Below, in pieces: positions 8,601 through 16,790 of a DNA stretch of 64,000 bases. Below the pieces are notes generated by a model that was not told the DNA's origin, did not search any database, and saw only the letters and a list, made by a program, of their open reading frames with translations. Numbering within the stretch: the stretch's first letter is position 1; every line of letters starts with the position of its first letter. The position numbers were made by a program, and so were the translations under genes. Source of the DNA: an uncultured Oscillospiraceae bacterium (lineage in GTDB: Bacteria; Bacillota; Clostridia; Oscillospirales; Oscillospiraceae); the NCBI GenBank assembly GCA_947630375.1, contig CANRHH010000011.1, forward strand, positions 1 through 64,000. The letters are read 5' to 3'.

Positions 8601-11384
8601 TTATTTCTTCGCGGAGAGGCTCTTCTTGACGATCTTGATCTCACGCTTGGCGGCATAGGGGATGATGCACTTGAATTTATCCTCTGCCGGGACCATCTTG
8701 CTGTTCTGAGGCCGGTTGCGGACCAGGTGGATGGCGTCAAACTCGCAGCGGGTGGTGCAGATGCCGCAGCCGATGCACTTGTTCGGGTCCACCACGCTCC
8801 GGCCGCAGCTCAGGCAGCGTGAGGCCTCGGCCTTGATCTGCTCCTCGGTGAAGGTCACCCGGTCGTCCTGCATGGTCAGGACCTTGTTCGGGTCGATGGC
8901 CACGTGGGTACGGGCGGGCTTGCGGAGCTTCTCGGGCTCAATGACCAGATTCTTCTTATCCAGCTCCTTGAACTGGCGCAGGTTCCGATGGATGGTCAGG
9001 GACTGGCCCACGTTCACGAAGCGGTGGATGGACACCGCGCCCTCACGGCCGGTGGCAATGGCGTCGATGGTGTACATGGGGCCGGTGGCAATATCGCCGC
9101 CCACGAAGATGTCGGGCTCGTCGGTCTGGAAGGTGACCTTGTCACACTTGACCAGCTGGCCGTCCGGGGTCTCGGCCTTGGTGCCGGCCAGGACTGCGCC
9201 GTAGTCGGAGCGCTGGCCGATGGCCACCAGGACGTTGGCGCAGGGCACGGTGACGGTCTCGCTCTCGTCATACTTGGGGGCAAACTTCCCGTTGGCATCC
9301 CGCACGGAGACACAGCGCATCAGCTCGATGCCGGTGACTTTGCCGTCCTCGCCTAAAATCCGCTTGGGCGCCCAGCTGTTGTTGATGAGCACGCCGTCGG
9401 CCAGGCCGCTGTTCTTCTCGTCGGGCACAGTGGGCATCTCCTCGTCCTTCTCCAGGCAGTAGATGTTCACAGCGCCGGGGCCCAGACGCCGGGCGGCGCG
9501 GGCCACGTCGATGGCCGCGTTGCCGCCGCCGATGACCACGGTGTCGCCCTCCAGGGCGGTGAGACCGCCCTTGTTGACCTCCCGCAGGAAGTCCAGACCG
9601 CCGATCACGCCGGCCAGGTCCTCGCCCTCGATGTTCAGCTTGGCGGCCTTCTGCAGACCCACGGCCACATAGAAGGCCTTAAAGCCCTCGTCCCGCAGCT
9701 GCTGGATGGTGACATCCTTGCCCACTTCCACACCGCAGCGAAATTCCACGCCCATCTCCTTGAGAACGTCGATCTCGGAGTTGACCACGGCCTTGTCTAC
9801 GCGGAAGCTGGGGATGCCGTTGACCAGCATACCGCCAGGGACCGGCTCCTTCTCAAAGACCACGGGGCTGTAGCCCTCGATGGCCAGGAAGTAGGCACAG
9901 CTCATGCCCGCGGGGCCGGCGCCGATGATGGCCACCTTCTGGTCAAACTTGGCCCGTGTGCAGGAGTTCATGGGCGGGACATAGCGGTGCTCGGCCTTCA
10001 TGTCCTGCTCGGCGATGAACTTCTTGATCTCGTCGATGCTCAGCGCCTCATCCACGGTGGCGCGGGTGCAGGCGTCCTCGCAGTACTTGCGGCAGATGGA
10101 GCCGCAGACCGCCGGGAACGGGTTATCCTTCTTGATGAGCTTCAGAGCGTCCTGATAGCGGCCGTCGCCGGCCATCTTTATGTAGCCCTGGATGGCGATA
10201 TGGGCGGGACATGCCACCTTGCAGGGGGCGGTGCCGGTGGGCCAGGTCTGAATGGAGCCGTTGTCGTTGCGGTAGTTCTTGTTCCAGTGGCTCTCGCCCC
10301 AGGCGGTGTCGTCGGGCAGCTCATGCTTGGGATACTCAATGGGGCCTTCCTTGGTGCAGAGCTTCTGGCCCAGGCGCACGGCGCCGGCGGGGCAGGTCTC
10401 CACGCACTTACCGCAGGCCACGCATTTGGCCGGGTCGCTCTCGGCGGTGTAGGCAGAGGCGGACAGGTTGGGCGTGTTGAAGAGCTGGGAGGTGCGCAGG
10501 GCGTTGCAGACGCCTACGGCGCAGTTGCAGATGCCGAAGATCTTGTTCTCGCCGTCGATGTTGGTGATCTCGTGGACGTAGCCCCGGTCCTCGGCCTTCT
10601 GGAGGATCTCCATGGCCTCTTCATAGGTGATGTCGCGGCCGTGGCCGGTCTCCCGGCAGTAGTCGGCAAAGTCGCCCACGCCGATGCACCAGTCGGCCTC
10701 GATCTCGCCGTCGCCCTCGCCGCGGATGCGCTGCTGCTTGCGGCAGGAGCAGACGGAGACGCCGATCTGGCCCTCATACTTCTTCAGCCAGTGGGACAGA
10801 TGCTCGATGGGGATGGACTTGCTGTCGGCGGGGATGGCTTTCTCCACGGGGATCACGTGCATGCCGATGCCCGCGCCGCCGGGGGGCACCAGCTCGGTGA
10901 TGCCGGCCAGAGGCATATAGGCCATGCGCTCAAAGAAGTCCGCCGTCTCGGGGAACATGTCGGCATGCTCCGGGTGGATCATCATGATCTCGGCGCTGCC
11001 GGGCACGAACATATCCAGCACCCAGCGTTTCTTGTGCTCGGGGTTCTTTCCGTCCAGATTCTCCCAGTGGAACTCCACCAGGCCGCTCTCGCTGAGGGCC
11101 TGGAGGGCCTTCTCCAGGTAGGCCGCGTCAAACTGGGGATTCTTGGCGGCGATCTGCTCAAAGGTCTCGGGGACACGCTTTTTCAGGGTCAGCGCGATAT
11201 CCAGGATATCGTCCGCCATCTTGGGGTCATACTTGGCTTCGGTGAACTTCAGCGCGGAGTTGATGCCCCAATACTCGGGGGAGTTGATGTCCAGAGTCTC
11301 CAGACCCACCAAGGCCTTTACCCGGTCGGTGATCTCCCGGGCAAGCTTGATGATCTTCTCGTCGCGGGACAGGTTCTTTGCCAT
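8601..11384 (-). CDS. Multi-[4Fe-4S] FAD/NAD(P) oxidoreductase, GltD-like, with N-terminal winged-helix/Cys domain
   Basis: A 927-residue composite flavoprotein. Residues 1-200 hold a helical part that may be a winged helix (about 50-110). Next come unusual cysteine groups CSC (212-214), C233 and CNC (286-288), then a ferredoxin motif CVACGKCVETCP (321-332). The GltD-type module starts near 388 with CKVACP, continues with CGSICRKYCEDAC, an FAD Rossmann motif IIGAGPAGMS (486-495) and an NAD(P) motif VIGGGNAAID (617-626). A second ferredoxin (CIGCGICTTRC) lies near the C-terminus. It is the paralogue of 41429-44161. Glutamate synthase large subunit is absent, so it is probably an electron-transfer or bifurcating enzyme. 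AGGAGG precedes the start. Confidence 0.85.
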   Translation of the reverse strand: MAKNLSRDEKIIKLAREITDRVKALVGLETLDINSPEYWGINSALKFTEAKYDPKMADDILDIALTLKKRVPETFEQIAAKNPQFDAAYLEKALQALSESGLVEFHWENLDGKNPEHKKRWVLDMFVPGSAEIMMIHPEHADMFPETADFFERMAYMPLAGITELVPPGGAGIGMHVIPVEKAIPADSKSIPIEHLSHWLKKYEGQIGVSVCSCRKQQRIRGEGDGEIEADWCIGVGDFADYCRETGHGRDITYEEAMEILQKAEDRGYVHEITNIDGENKIFGICNCAVGVCNALRTSQLFNTPNLSASAYTAESDPAKCVACGKCVETCPAGAVRLGQKLCTKEGPIEYPKHELPDDTAWGESHWNKNYRNDNGSIQTWPTGTAPCKVACPAHIAIQGYIKMAGDGRYQDALKLIKKDNPFPAVCGSICRKYCEDACTRATVDEALSIDEIKKFIAEQDMKAEHRYVPPMNSCTRAKFDQKVAIIGAGPAGMSCAYFLAIEGYSPVVFEKEPVPGGMLVNGIPSFRVDKAVVNSEIDVLKEMGVEFRCGVEVGKDVTIQQLRDEGFKAFYVAVGLQKAAKLNIEGEDLAGVIGGLDFLREVNKGGLTALEGDTVVIGGGNAAIDVARAARRLGPGAVNIYCLEKDEEMPTVPDEKNSGLADGVLINNSWAPKRILGEDGKVTGIELMRCVSVRDANGKFAPKYDESETVTVPCANVLVAIGQRSDYGAVLAGTKAETPDGQLVKCDKVTFQTDEPDIFVGGDIATGPMYTIDAIATGREGAVSIHRFVNVGQSLTIHRNLRQFKELDKKNLVIEPEKLRKPARTHVAIDPNKVLTMQDDRVTFTEEQIKAEASRCLSCGRSVVDPNKCIGCGICTTRCEFDAIHLVRNRPQNSKMVPAEDKFKCIIPYAAKREIKIVKKSLSAKK

Positions 11385-11508
11385 AAAAGCTGTACCTCCT
11401 CAAATATATATTGGATATTGGCTAAAAGAAAACTCTTGTAAAACGGCGCTGTTCTCCCGGTCTTTTTGTTCTGAAAACATCACCGTCATATTCCCTGGGC
11501 TTTTCCCT

Positions 11509-12222
11509 CTACACGAGGGAGCTGGGGCCGCCGAGGACGCGCTTTAACCACGCTGTCGCCACGGCGCCGGCCGCCTCCTCGTCCCGCGCCAGCAGGGCCT
11601 CATACAGTTTCTCCGTAGAGGCTTTCAGAGAACTTAAACCGTTTTTCCGGAAAGACAGGGCATATATGCCCTTCTGCACATCGATCGAGGTCCTGTATAT
11701 CAGGGAAAAAGCGATGTTGTCGCTGAGCTCGTAGAGCTTGCGGAAAAACTCCGTCACCAGCACGCAGGCCCCCTCCGCGTCCTGGCAGGCTTTGATCTGC
11801 CGGACATCCTCCGCCAAAGCCCGCAGCTGCTCCCCGCTGGCCCGCTGTACGACCAATTGCAGCACATAGGGGTCCAGCGCCATGCGGCACTCCGTAAGAG
11901 AGCGGATCTCCCGGGGGTTCAGATGGCCCCCGTTATAGCGGAAAAGGCTAAGCAGGGTCTCTGACGTGCCTTTTTTGATATAATCCGCCACATAGGTCCC
12001 GTGCCGGGGCTTGACCTCTAAAAAGCCCTTGCTGCACAGCTCCGCGATCCCGGCATTCACCGTGGTCAGGCTCACGCCCATCAGAGAGCAGAGCTCTCTG
12101 GAGGGGGGCAGCTTATCCCCGATCTGCAGTTCCCCGGACAGGATGGTATTCTCAAGTTTTTGCACGAACTGCTCCCGCACAGAGGGTACGGAGATCTTCT
12201 CAAAGCCCAATTGTTTCACCAC
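11509..12222 (-). CDS. GntR-family (FadR-like) transcriptional regulator
   Basis: A 237-residue repressor-like protein. The N-terminal winged helix (about 10-80) has the GntR pattern (GDKLPPSRELCSLMGVSLTTV, split across helices 2-3, then HGTYV). The C-terminal helical FadR-type effector domain (about 95-230) has ECRMALDPYVLQLV. The start is GTG, either of two adjacent ones; SD spacing is loose. It is transcribed from its own strong promoter (12273-12301) and precedes the oxidoreductase-hypAB cluster on the same strand, which it may control. The ligand is unknown. Confidence 0.88.
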   Translation of the reverse strand: MVKQLGFEKISVPSVREQFVQKLENTILSGELQIGDKLPPSRELCSLMGVSLTTVNAGIAELCSKGFLEVKPRHGTYVADYIKKGTSETLLSLFRYNGGHLNPREIRSLTECRMALDPYVLQLVVQRASGEQLRALAEDVRQIKACQDAEGACVLVTEFFRKLYELSDNIAFSLIYRTSIDVQKGIYALSFRKNGLSSLKASTEKLYEALLARDEEAAGAVATAWLKRVLGGPSSLV

Positions 12223-12253
12223 CGGTTTTTTTGTTCTTCCTCTGTTTGTGATG

Positions 12254-12301
12254 TGGTGCTATGTTCACCAATAGTATAGTACACAGTCATGTTTTTGTCA
12301 A
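12254..12301 (-). promoter_or_regulatory. Consensus promoter and candidate operator of the GntR gene
   Basis: On the minus strand TTGACA (12296-12301), a 17-bp spacer and TATACT (12273-12278) form a near-perfect sigma-A promoter. Just past the expected start site lies an inverted repeat TGGTG-N7-CACCA (12254-12270), well placed for autorepression. Confidence 0.75.
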
Positions 12302-12381
12302 TCCCATTTTCTCCCTACCTCCTGCTTAAATAGCACGATCCGGCTTTTTTACAGTGAAAAAAAGACAAATACGCCCGAAAA

Positions 12382-12416
12382 GGGCCGTATACAAAGGGAA
12401 ATTTTGTATACGGCCC
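12382..12416. terminator. Terminator of the ECF-lipoprotein operon
   Basis: A 14-bp perfect inverted repeat (12382-12395 with 12403-12416) with a 7-base loop, followed on the minus strand by TTTT. It begins 8 bp after the stop of the small anchored protein. Confidence 0.8.
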
Positions 12417-12423
12417 CTGGGGT

Positions 12424-12978
12424 CTATCCTATATCCATGGTATGGACCCAGATCTCTTTGGCCCAGAGCTCCGGCGCGGCCGGGTCCTCAAAGACCACAT
12501 CCGCGTTGTACCCCTCCTCCACCAGGCTGTAGAAATCCTCTAAGGTCCCCGCGTAGACCTCATACCGGTCCTCCCGGTACCAGGCCTTGCCGATGCGCAC
12601 CGCCGTGTCCGGGCCATAGTGGACGGTCAGCGTCTGCTGGTCCGTACCCAGCGCGGCGGGCTCCAGGTCAAAGCTGGACTCTGTCACATGGACGGCGCGG
12701 CAGGTTTCGGTGTCCATCCGGCCATAGAAGTTTTCATTCAGGCCGGTCCCGCTCTCCAGCAGAGTCCCCGGCAGCGGCGCTTCGGTCTCCGGGGCCACGG
12801 CCGGGGGCTCCGTCTCCTCCGGCTCCATCCCCGCCGGCCCGGCGTACAGCCCCACCGCCAGATCGTCCGCCGGGTATGCCGCCGGGCGGGGAACAGCCAG
12901 CGCGCCCAGCACCGCGCATACCATCAGGGCCAGCAGGAGCACCGTCCCGGTCTCCTCGGTCCCTTTTCTTCCGCGCAT
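12424..12978 (-). CDS. Small membrane-anchored protein of unknown function
   Basis: A 184-residue protein. A positively charged start (MRGRKG) precedes a single hydrophobic helix (about 11-29), likely an uncleaved anchor. Then comes a Pro/Glu-rich linker (about 45-70) and an extracellular domain of about 110 residues rich in Tyr, Val and Asp. No family is recognised. The ATG begins 2 bp after the stop of the lipoprotein gene, and a terminator follows, so it is the last gene of the ECF operon. A longer frame to 13122 would overlap the lipoprotein and is rejected. Confidence 0.7.
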   Translation of the reverse strand: MRGRKGTEETGTVLLLALMVCAVLGALAVPRPAAYPADDLAVGLYAGPAGMEPEETEPPAVAPETEAPLPGTLLESGTGLNENFYGRMDTETCRAVHVTESSFDLEPAALGTDQQTLTVHYGPDTAVRIGKAWYREDRYEVYAGTLEDFYSLVEEGYNADVVFEDPAAPELWAKEIWVHTMDIG

Positions 12979-12980
12979 CG

Positions 12981-15143
12981 TTAAAACCGCTCCCCCAGGT
13001 ACATGGTGGCCCGGCTCTGGGCCTCGGCGGCGGCCTCCCAGGCCCCCTGGCCGCTGGCGAAGTAATCGGAGGCCTGGCCCTGGACCAGGGCCACCAGCTC
13101 CGTATCGCCGGTCAGGCAGCAATTGGCGCGGCTCAGGACCTCCCGGGCCAGGTCCACGTCCGCCTTGGTCACCCGGACATTGCCGATGCCGTACCAGAAC
13201 TCACCTTTGGCCATCAGCCCGGCGCAGGTCTGTTCAAAGGAGCTTTTCAGATAGGGAAAAGCCTGTCCGCTGCTCTCCTGGAGCTCTGGCTCCAGAAAGC
13301 TGCGCACAAAGGCCCAGGCCCCGTCCTTGTGCTCACAGGCGGTGGAAAAGCCGATTTTATTGATCGGCTCCAAAATATGCTTGGCCTCGCCGCCGCTGCT
13401 GGGATAGCCGATGGGGACCGCCTTTCCGCCGAACGGTTGGTTGGCCATGGAGGTGAACAGGATATTCCCCAGAGCGACGTTCCGGCAGTTGGGGGTGCGC
13501 TCCCCCGCCAGGACCGCCGCCATGCTGTTTCCCTCGCTCACCATGGTCTCCCGGCAGGACTCCAAATAGTCCACAAAGGCCTGGCTGTCATAGCTGCAGG
13601 TGCCCTTTTCCCAGTCCACAAAGCGCTCGTCGATGATCTCTAAATTCAGCAGGACCCACAGGGGGCTGTACCCGCCGCCATCCTCGATGACCACCGCCCC
13701 GCTGTCCAGCAGGGCGCGGTATTCCTCTAAGGTCCAGCCCCGCCGGTCCCCGGCCGCCCCCGGCGCGGCCAGCACCGTGTACAGCCGCACGCCGCTGGTC
13801 ACATAGGGGAGGCTGCCGTCGATCTCCAGGGCGGTAAAGACATTGGTGAAATAGTCCTGCATCCGCAGCTGCCCGTCCGAGGCGATCCAGGGGTACAGGT
13901 CCTCTAAGATCCCCCGGCGGGAGTAGGCGTCTGCCGGCAGATATTCCAGGTCCATCAGGTCCGGGATGTCCCCGGAGATCAGCCGGGTGTTGATGCGGGT
14001 GAGGGCCGCGTCCCAGGTCTGGGCGTCCGGGTCCTCGTTGGGGGCAAAGGCGGTATCCAGCTCCACCCGGTATTCCCTGCTGCGCTTGTTGAACTGGGCC
14101 ACCGCCTCCAGCAGAGCGCTGTCCGGCTGGACGCTCAGCATGGTCAGGACCGTGCGGGTGTCCTCCCCCGGCTCCACGAAACAGAAGTCATAGGCCAGGT
14201 CCCCGGTCTGGCGGCCGGTCCCGGCCACCACGGCAAATTTGCCCTCAGACAGGGGGCACACATGGGCATCCCCGCCGGAAAGCCCTAAGTTGGACCAGGG
14301 AAAGATCTCATCCCCCAGCCCGGTCTCCAGGCTGCCCCGGTAAAGGTCCCCGGAATCGAAGATATAATAGTCCGCCCCTTCCCCGCCGTCGGCTGCCAGC
14401 TTCAGGGGGCCGATGTTCACGCCCTCTTCCAGGGTCTGTTTTTTCATGTCGATCGGCCGGACAGAATAGGTCCAGTCCCCGTCGGTGGAGGTGCAGACCG
14501 CGAACTGCCCTTCTGCGGTGGTGAGCAGGTCCTTGGGCTGGGCCTCATCCCGGAGGGAGAAGAGGAACTGCCCCTCCCGGTCGAACAGGAAGCAGCTCGT
14601 CGTGGCGTTGGCCCGGGAGCAGAGGCACAGCTCTCCCTCCCCGTCGATGGCCAACTGATAGCTGGGATAATAGGGGGTATAGCTTAGGGAATAGGCCCGG
14701 GCATCCAGCTCGTCCAGCAGGGCGTCCAGGGAGCTCTCCGTTTTTAAATCCCCGGCGGCGTCAAAGCGGCGCAGCGTGACACTTGCCCGCTCTTCCTCCC
14801 CGTTTTCCCTGCCGCAGAGGCACCAGAGCCCGCCCTGTCCGTCGGGCTGCAGGTCCAGCAGCCGGTCCTCCCCCAGAGGCAGAGGGAGCTCTGTAAAGCC
14901 GCTTCCGTCCATCTCCAGCGCGGCCGCGTAGCTGCCGGTGCCGTTTTCGCCCTCCTCCCAGCAGCACAGGAGCAGCCGCTCCCCATCTAAGGCGCAGCGG
15001 AGCACGGCGGTGACGCTCTCCGGCAGGGGCGTATACTTTGTGAGGATGTATGGGCTCTCCCGGCCCGGCTCTTCCTTCTGCCCGCAGGCGGCCAGGGAGA
15101 GCAGCAGCGCCAGCGCCAGGAGGATACACAGCGTTCTTTTCAT
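12981..15143 (-). CDS. Solute-binding-like lipoprotein with N-terminal propeller-like region
   Basis: A 720-residue lipoprotein with signal peptide and lipobox LLSLAAC (Cys20). Residues about 40-330 contain repeated short beta-type blocks rich in Gly/Asp that resemble a propeller. Residues about 335-720 resemble family 1 extracellular solute-binding proteins (LLEAVAQFNKRSREYRVEL, then DIPDLMDLEYLPADAY and GWTLEEYRALLDSGAVV). It has the same layout as 60274-62358 and the partial 62409-64000. No ABC permease is adjacent. It lies in the ECF sigma operon after a hairpin, so it may be a surface sensor or binding protein expressed under stress. Confidence 0.8.
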   Translation of the reverse strand: MKRTLCILLALALLLSLAACGQKEEPGRESPYILTKYTPLPESVTAVLRCALDGERLLLCCWEEGENGTGSYAAALEMDGSGFTELPLPLGEDRLLDLQPDGQGGLWCLCGRENGEEERASVTLRRFDAAGDLKTESSLDALLDELDARAYSLSYTPYYPSYQLAIDGEGELCLCSRANATTSCFLFDREGQFLFSLRDEAQPKDLLTTAEGQFAVCTSTDGDWTYSVRPIDMKKQTLEEGVNIGPLKLAADGGEGADYYIFDSGDLYRGSLETGLGDEIFPWSNLGLSGGDAHVCPLSEGKFAVVAGTGRQTGDLAYDFCFVEPGEDTRTVLTMLSVQPDSALLEAVAQFNKRSREYRVELDTAFAPNEDPDAQTWDAALTRINTRLISGDIPDLMDLEYLPADAYSRRGILEDLYPWIASDGQLRMQDYFTNVFTALEIDGSLPYVTSGVRLYTVLAAPGAAGDRRGWTLEEYRALLDSGAVVIEDGGGYSPLWVLLNLEIIDERFVDWEKGTCSYDSQAFVDYLESCRETMVSEGNSMAAVLAGERTPNCRNVALGNILFTSMANQPFGGKAVPIGYPSSGGEAKHILEPINKIGFSTACEHKDGAWAFVRSFLEPELQESSGQAFPYLKSSFEQTCAGLMAKGEFWYGIGNVRVTKADVDLAREVLSRANCCLTGDTELVALVQGQASDYFASGQGAWEAAAEAQSRATMYLGERF

Positions 15144-15189
15144 ATCTGTCTGTTTCCTTTCTTCTCAAAAGCGATCGAAAAAGGGCGGG

Positions 15190-15232
15190 AAACGCCCCCT
15201 TTCATCCAATAGTACGGAGAAAGAGGGCGTTT
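15190..15232 (-). terminator. Hairpin between anti-sigma candidate and lipoprotein gene
   Basis: Arms 15190-15203 and 15219-15232 pair over 14 bp with one mismatch. On the minus strand the stem is followed by GTTTCCCGCCC rather than a clean U run. It could be a partial terminator that lowers expression of the downstream lipoprotein; no new promoter is evident after it. Confidence 0.5.
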
Positions 15233-15246
15233 TCAGACACACAGAT

Positions 15247-15957
15247 TTATGAATTATTTGTAAATTCCGGGACAGGCTCCACGCTCCCGGCGATCTTCAG
15301 CATGGATCCCCGGTCCAGATTGGCCTGGAGGGCGAAAAGCATCCCCGTCTCCCCGTCGGTCCAGACCAGCACGCTGCTGCCGCCGCCCTCGCCGGGATAG
15401 AAGTCCCCCTTCTGCCCCGCGACGGAGACGCTTTCGCCGTCCCTCTCAAAACCGCCGGTCACCGTAATATCGGCGCTGTAGCCGTAGCCCAAATGCAGGA
15501 TGGCCCCGTTGATTTGGCTCACATAGATCAGGCTCACCATGTCCTCCTCCCGGACGGTGTACCGGAGCTCATAGCCCTCCGGCATCCAGCCGGGCGCATA
15601 GGCGGGCAGCTCCCCCTCCTGCTCCGGGCCATAGTCCTGATATACGCTCTCGTAGCTGGAATCCAGCCGGAACCAGCGCCGGAAGCCCGCCTGGGCGCTC
15701 TCGTCGGTGGCAAGCCAGGTCCCCGCTAAGATCAGCACCGCGGCAAACACGGCGGCCACGTTCCGCAACCGGATCAGCCGGCCCCGGCGGCGCTCCTCCT
15801 GCCGGAGCAGGCGGTCCATTTTCTCTTCAAATTCCCGGGAAAAGGTATGGGGCGGCTCCGCTTCCTCCGGCAGCGCGCCCAGCAGCGCCTGGCCCACGCG
15901 CTCCGCGGCCTCCTCCAGCTCCTGGTCGCTGAAGGAGAAATTCTCTTCTTTTTTCAC
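15247..15957 (-). CDS. Membrane anti-sigma candidate with DUF4367-like domain
   Basis: A 236-residue single-pass protein. A cytoplasmic N-terminal part (about 1-85) is rich in Glu/Arg. A helix follows (about 90-106), then an extracellular domain with APGWMPEGYEL and later strands like the DUF4367 family found downstream of ECF sigma genes. Start: GTG at 15957 overlapping the sigma stop (GTGA), giving tight coupling. The frame extends to 16011 but that would lie inside the sigma gene. It probably sequesters the sigma factor and senses an envelope signal; this is inferred from arrangement. Confidence 0.8.
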   Translation of the reverse strand: MKKEENFSFSDQELEEAAERVGQALLGALPEEAEPPHTFSREFEEKMDRLLRQEERRRGRLIRLRNVAAVFAAVLILAGTWLATDESAQAGFRRWFRLDSSYESVYQDYGPEQEGELPAYAPGWMPEGYELRYTVREEDMVSLIYVSQINGAILHLGYGYSADITVTGGFERDGESVSVAGQKGDFYPGEGGGSSVLVWTDGETGMLFALQANLDRGSMLKIAGSVEPVPEFTNNS

Positions 15958-16475
15958 AGTGCGCTCCCCTCCTTTTCCAATGCCCGGCGCAGAGCTTCCT
16001 TCGAGCGCCACAGGAGCTTCTGCACCGCCCCCTGGCTCATGCCCAGTATGGACGCCATCTCCCGGACGCTGTACCCCATGTAGAAGCGCAGCAGCAGCGC
16101 CTGCCGGTACCGGGCCGGGAGCCGGGTCATGGCGTCGGCCAGGCCGCCGTCCCCGGGCAGCGGGACCTCGATCCCGGCCGCGGCCTCCTCCAACGCCGCC
16201 CAGGCCAGATGCTTCCGGCTGCGGAGGATGTCGATGGCCTTGTTCTCAGTAACAAGTACGCAGAAGGCCTTGGTTTCCGGACACTTGATATCAGAAAAAT
16301 TTTTCAGGTTTTCGATGATGGAGAGAAAGGCCTGGTGCACAGCGTCCTCCGCGTCCGCATCGCTGGGGAGCAGCCGCCGGGCCACATAGAACATCAGCTG
16401 CCTGTACTCCAGGTACAGCCGCTCAAAAAAAGCCCGTTCCTCCTCGGATCCTATCATCTGTAAATAGATCAGCAT
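15954..16475 (-). CDS. ECF-type RNA polymerase sigma factor
   Basis: A 173-residue sigma-70 family protein. Region 2 (about 10-75) has the DAEDAVHQAFLSIIENL block. Region 4 (about 110-165) has LPARYRQALLLRFYMGYSV, then a helix-turn-helix (REMASILGMSQGAVQKLLWR). The start at 16475 has GGAGG nine bases upstream; the longer frame to 16565 lacks one. It heads an operon with the anti-sigma candidate, lipoprotein and anchored protein. A TATACT -10-like box lies at 16512-16517. Confidence 0.9.
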   Translation of the reverse strand: MLIYLQMIGSEEERAFFERLYLEYRQLMFYVARRLLPSDADAEDAVHQAFLSIIENLKNFSDIKCPETKAFCVLVTENKAIDILRSRKHLAWAALEEAAAGIEVPLPGDGGLADAMTRLPARYRQALLLRFYMGYSVREMASILGMSQGAVQKLLWRSKEALRRALEKEGSAL

Positions 16476-16790
16476 GTAGTCCGTCCTCCGTGAAAAAACG
16501 TGGAGAGTATCAGTATACCGTAAATTTGCGCAAAAGAAAAGCCTTAAACCGGCGGGACCGCGCATCCTCGGCTCTGCCGGCCCACATGCGCTTCCATACG
16601 GCGCGTCTTGGTCGCAAAATTGTCAAGAAAATAACGAATCCTGGCACTTTTTCACAAGAAATGGCCCTTTTCTTTAGCTAAAATTCTGAAAATGAAAATC
16701 TGCTCAAATTTTTGTTGACGAACGGTTTATCTGCTTATATACTTGTATTACAACCTTACAATATTATGATTATCAAAGTGAGGGCATCTT
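16476..16790. other. Divergent intergenic region, ECF operon and TRAP operon
   Basis: A 315-bp gap between divergent operons. It holds a minus-strand TATACT (16512-16517) for the ECF operon and the plus-strand promoter and operator of the dehydrogenase operon (16715-16753). The middle, about 16520-16700, shows nothing that can be assigned. Confidence 0.6.
16715..16753 (+). promoter_or_regulatory. Promoter with FadR/GntR-type operator for the TRAP operon
   Basis: TTGACG (16715-16720), 17-bp spacer, TATACT (16738-16743). The perfect palindrome TTGTATTACAA (16743-16753) touches the -10 box and fits the FadR-subfamily consensus TNGTNNNACNA exactly. Binding there would block open-complex formation. 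The likely repressor is the GntR gene at the end of this cluster. Confidence 0.8.

Noticed and set aside
9987..11441. 484-residue plus-strand reading frame
   Set aside because: Antisense to the 927-residue oxidoreductase; low-complexity Gly/Ala/Leu composition.
12354..13643. 429-residue plus-strand frame
   Set aside because: Pro/Arg-rich complement of the lipoprotein operon, running through its terminator.
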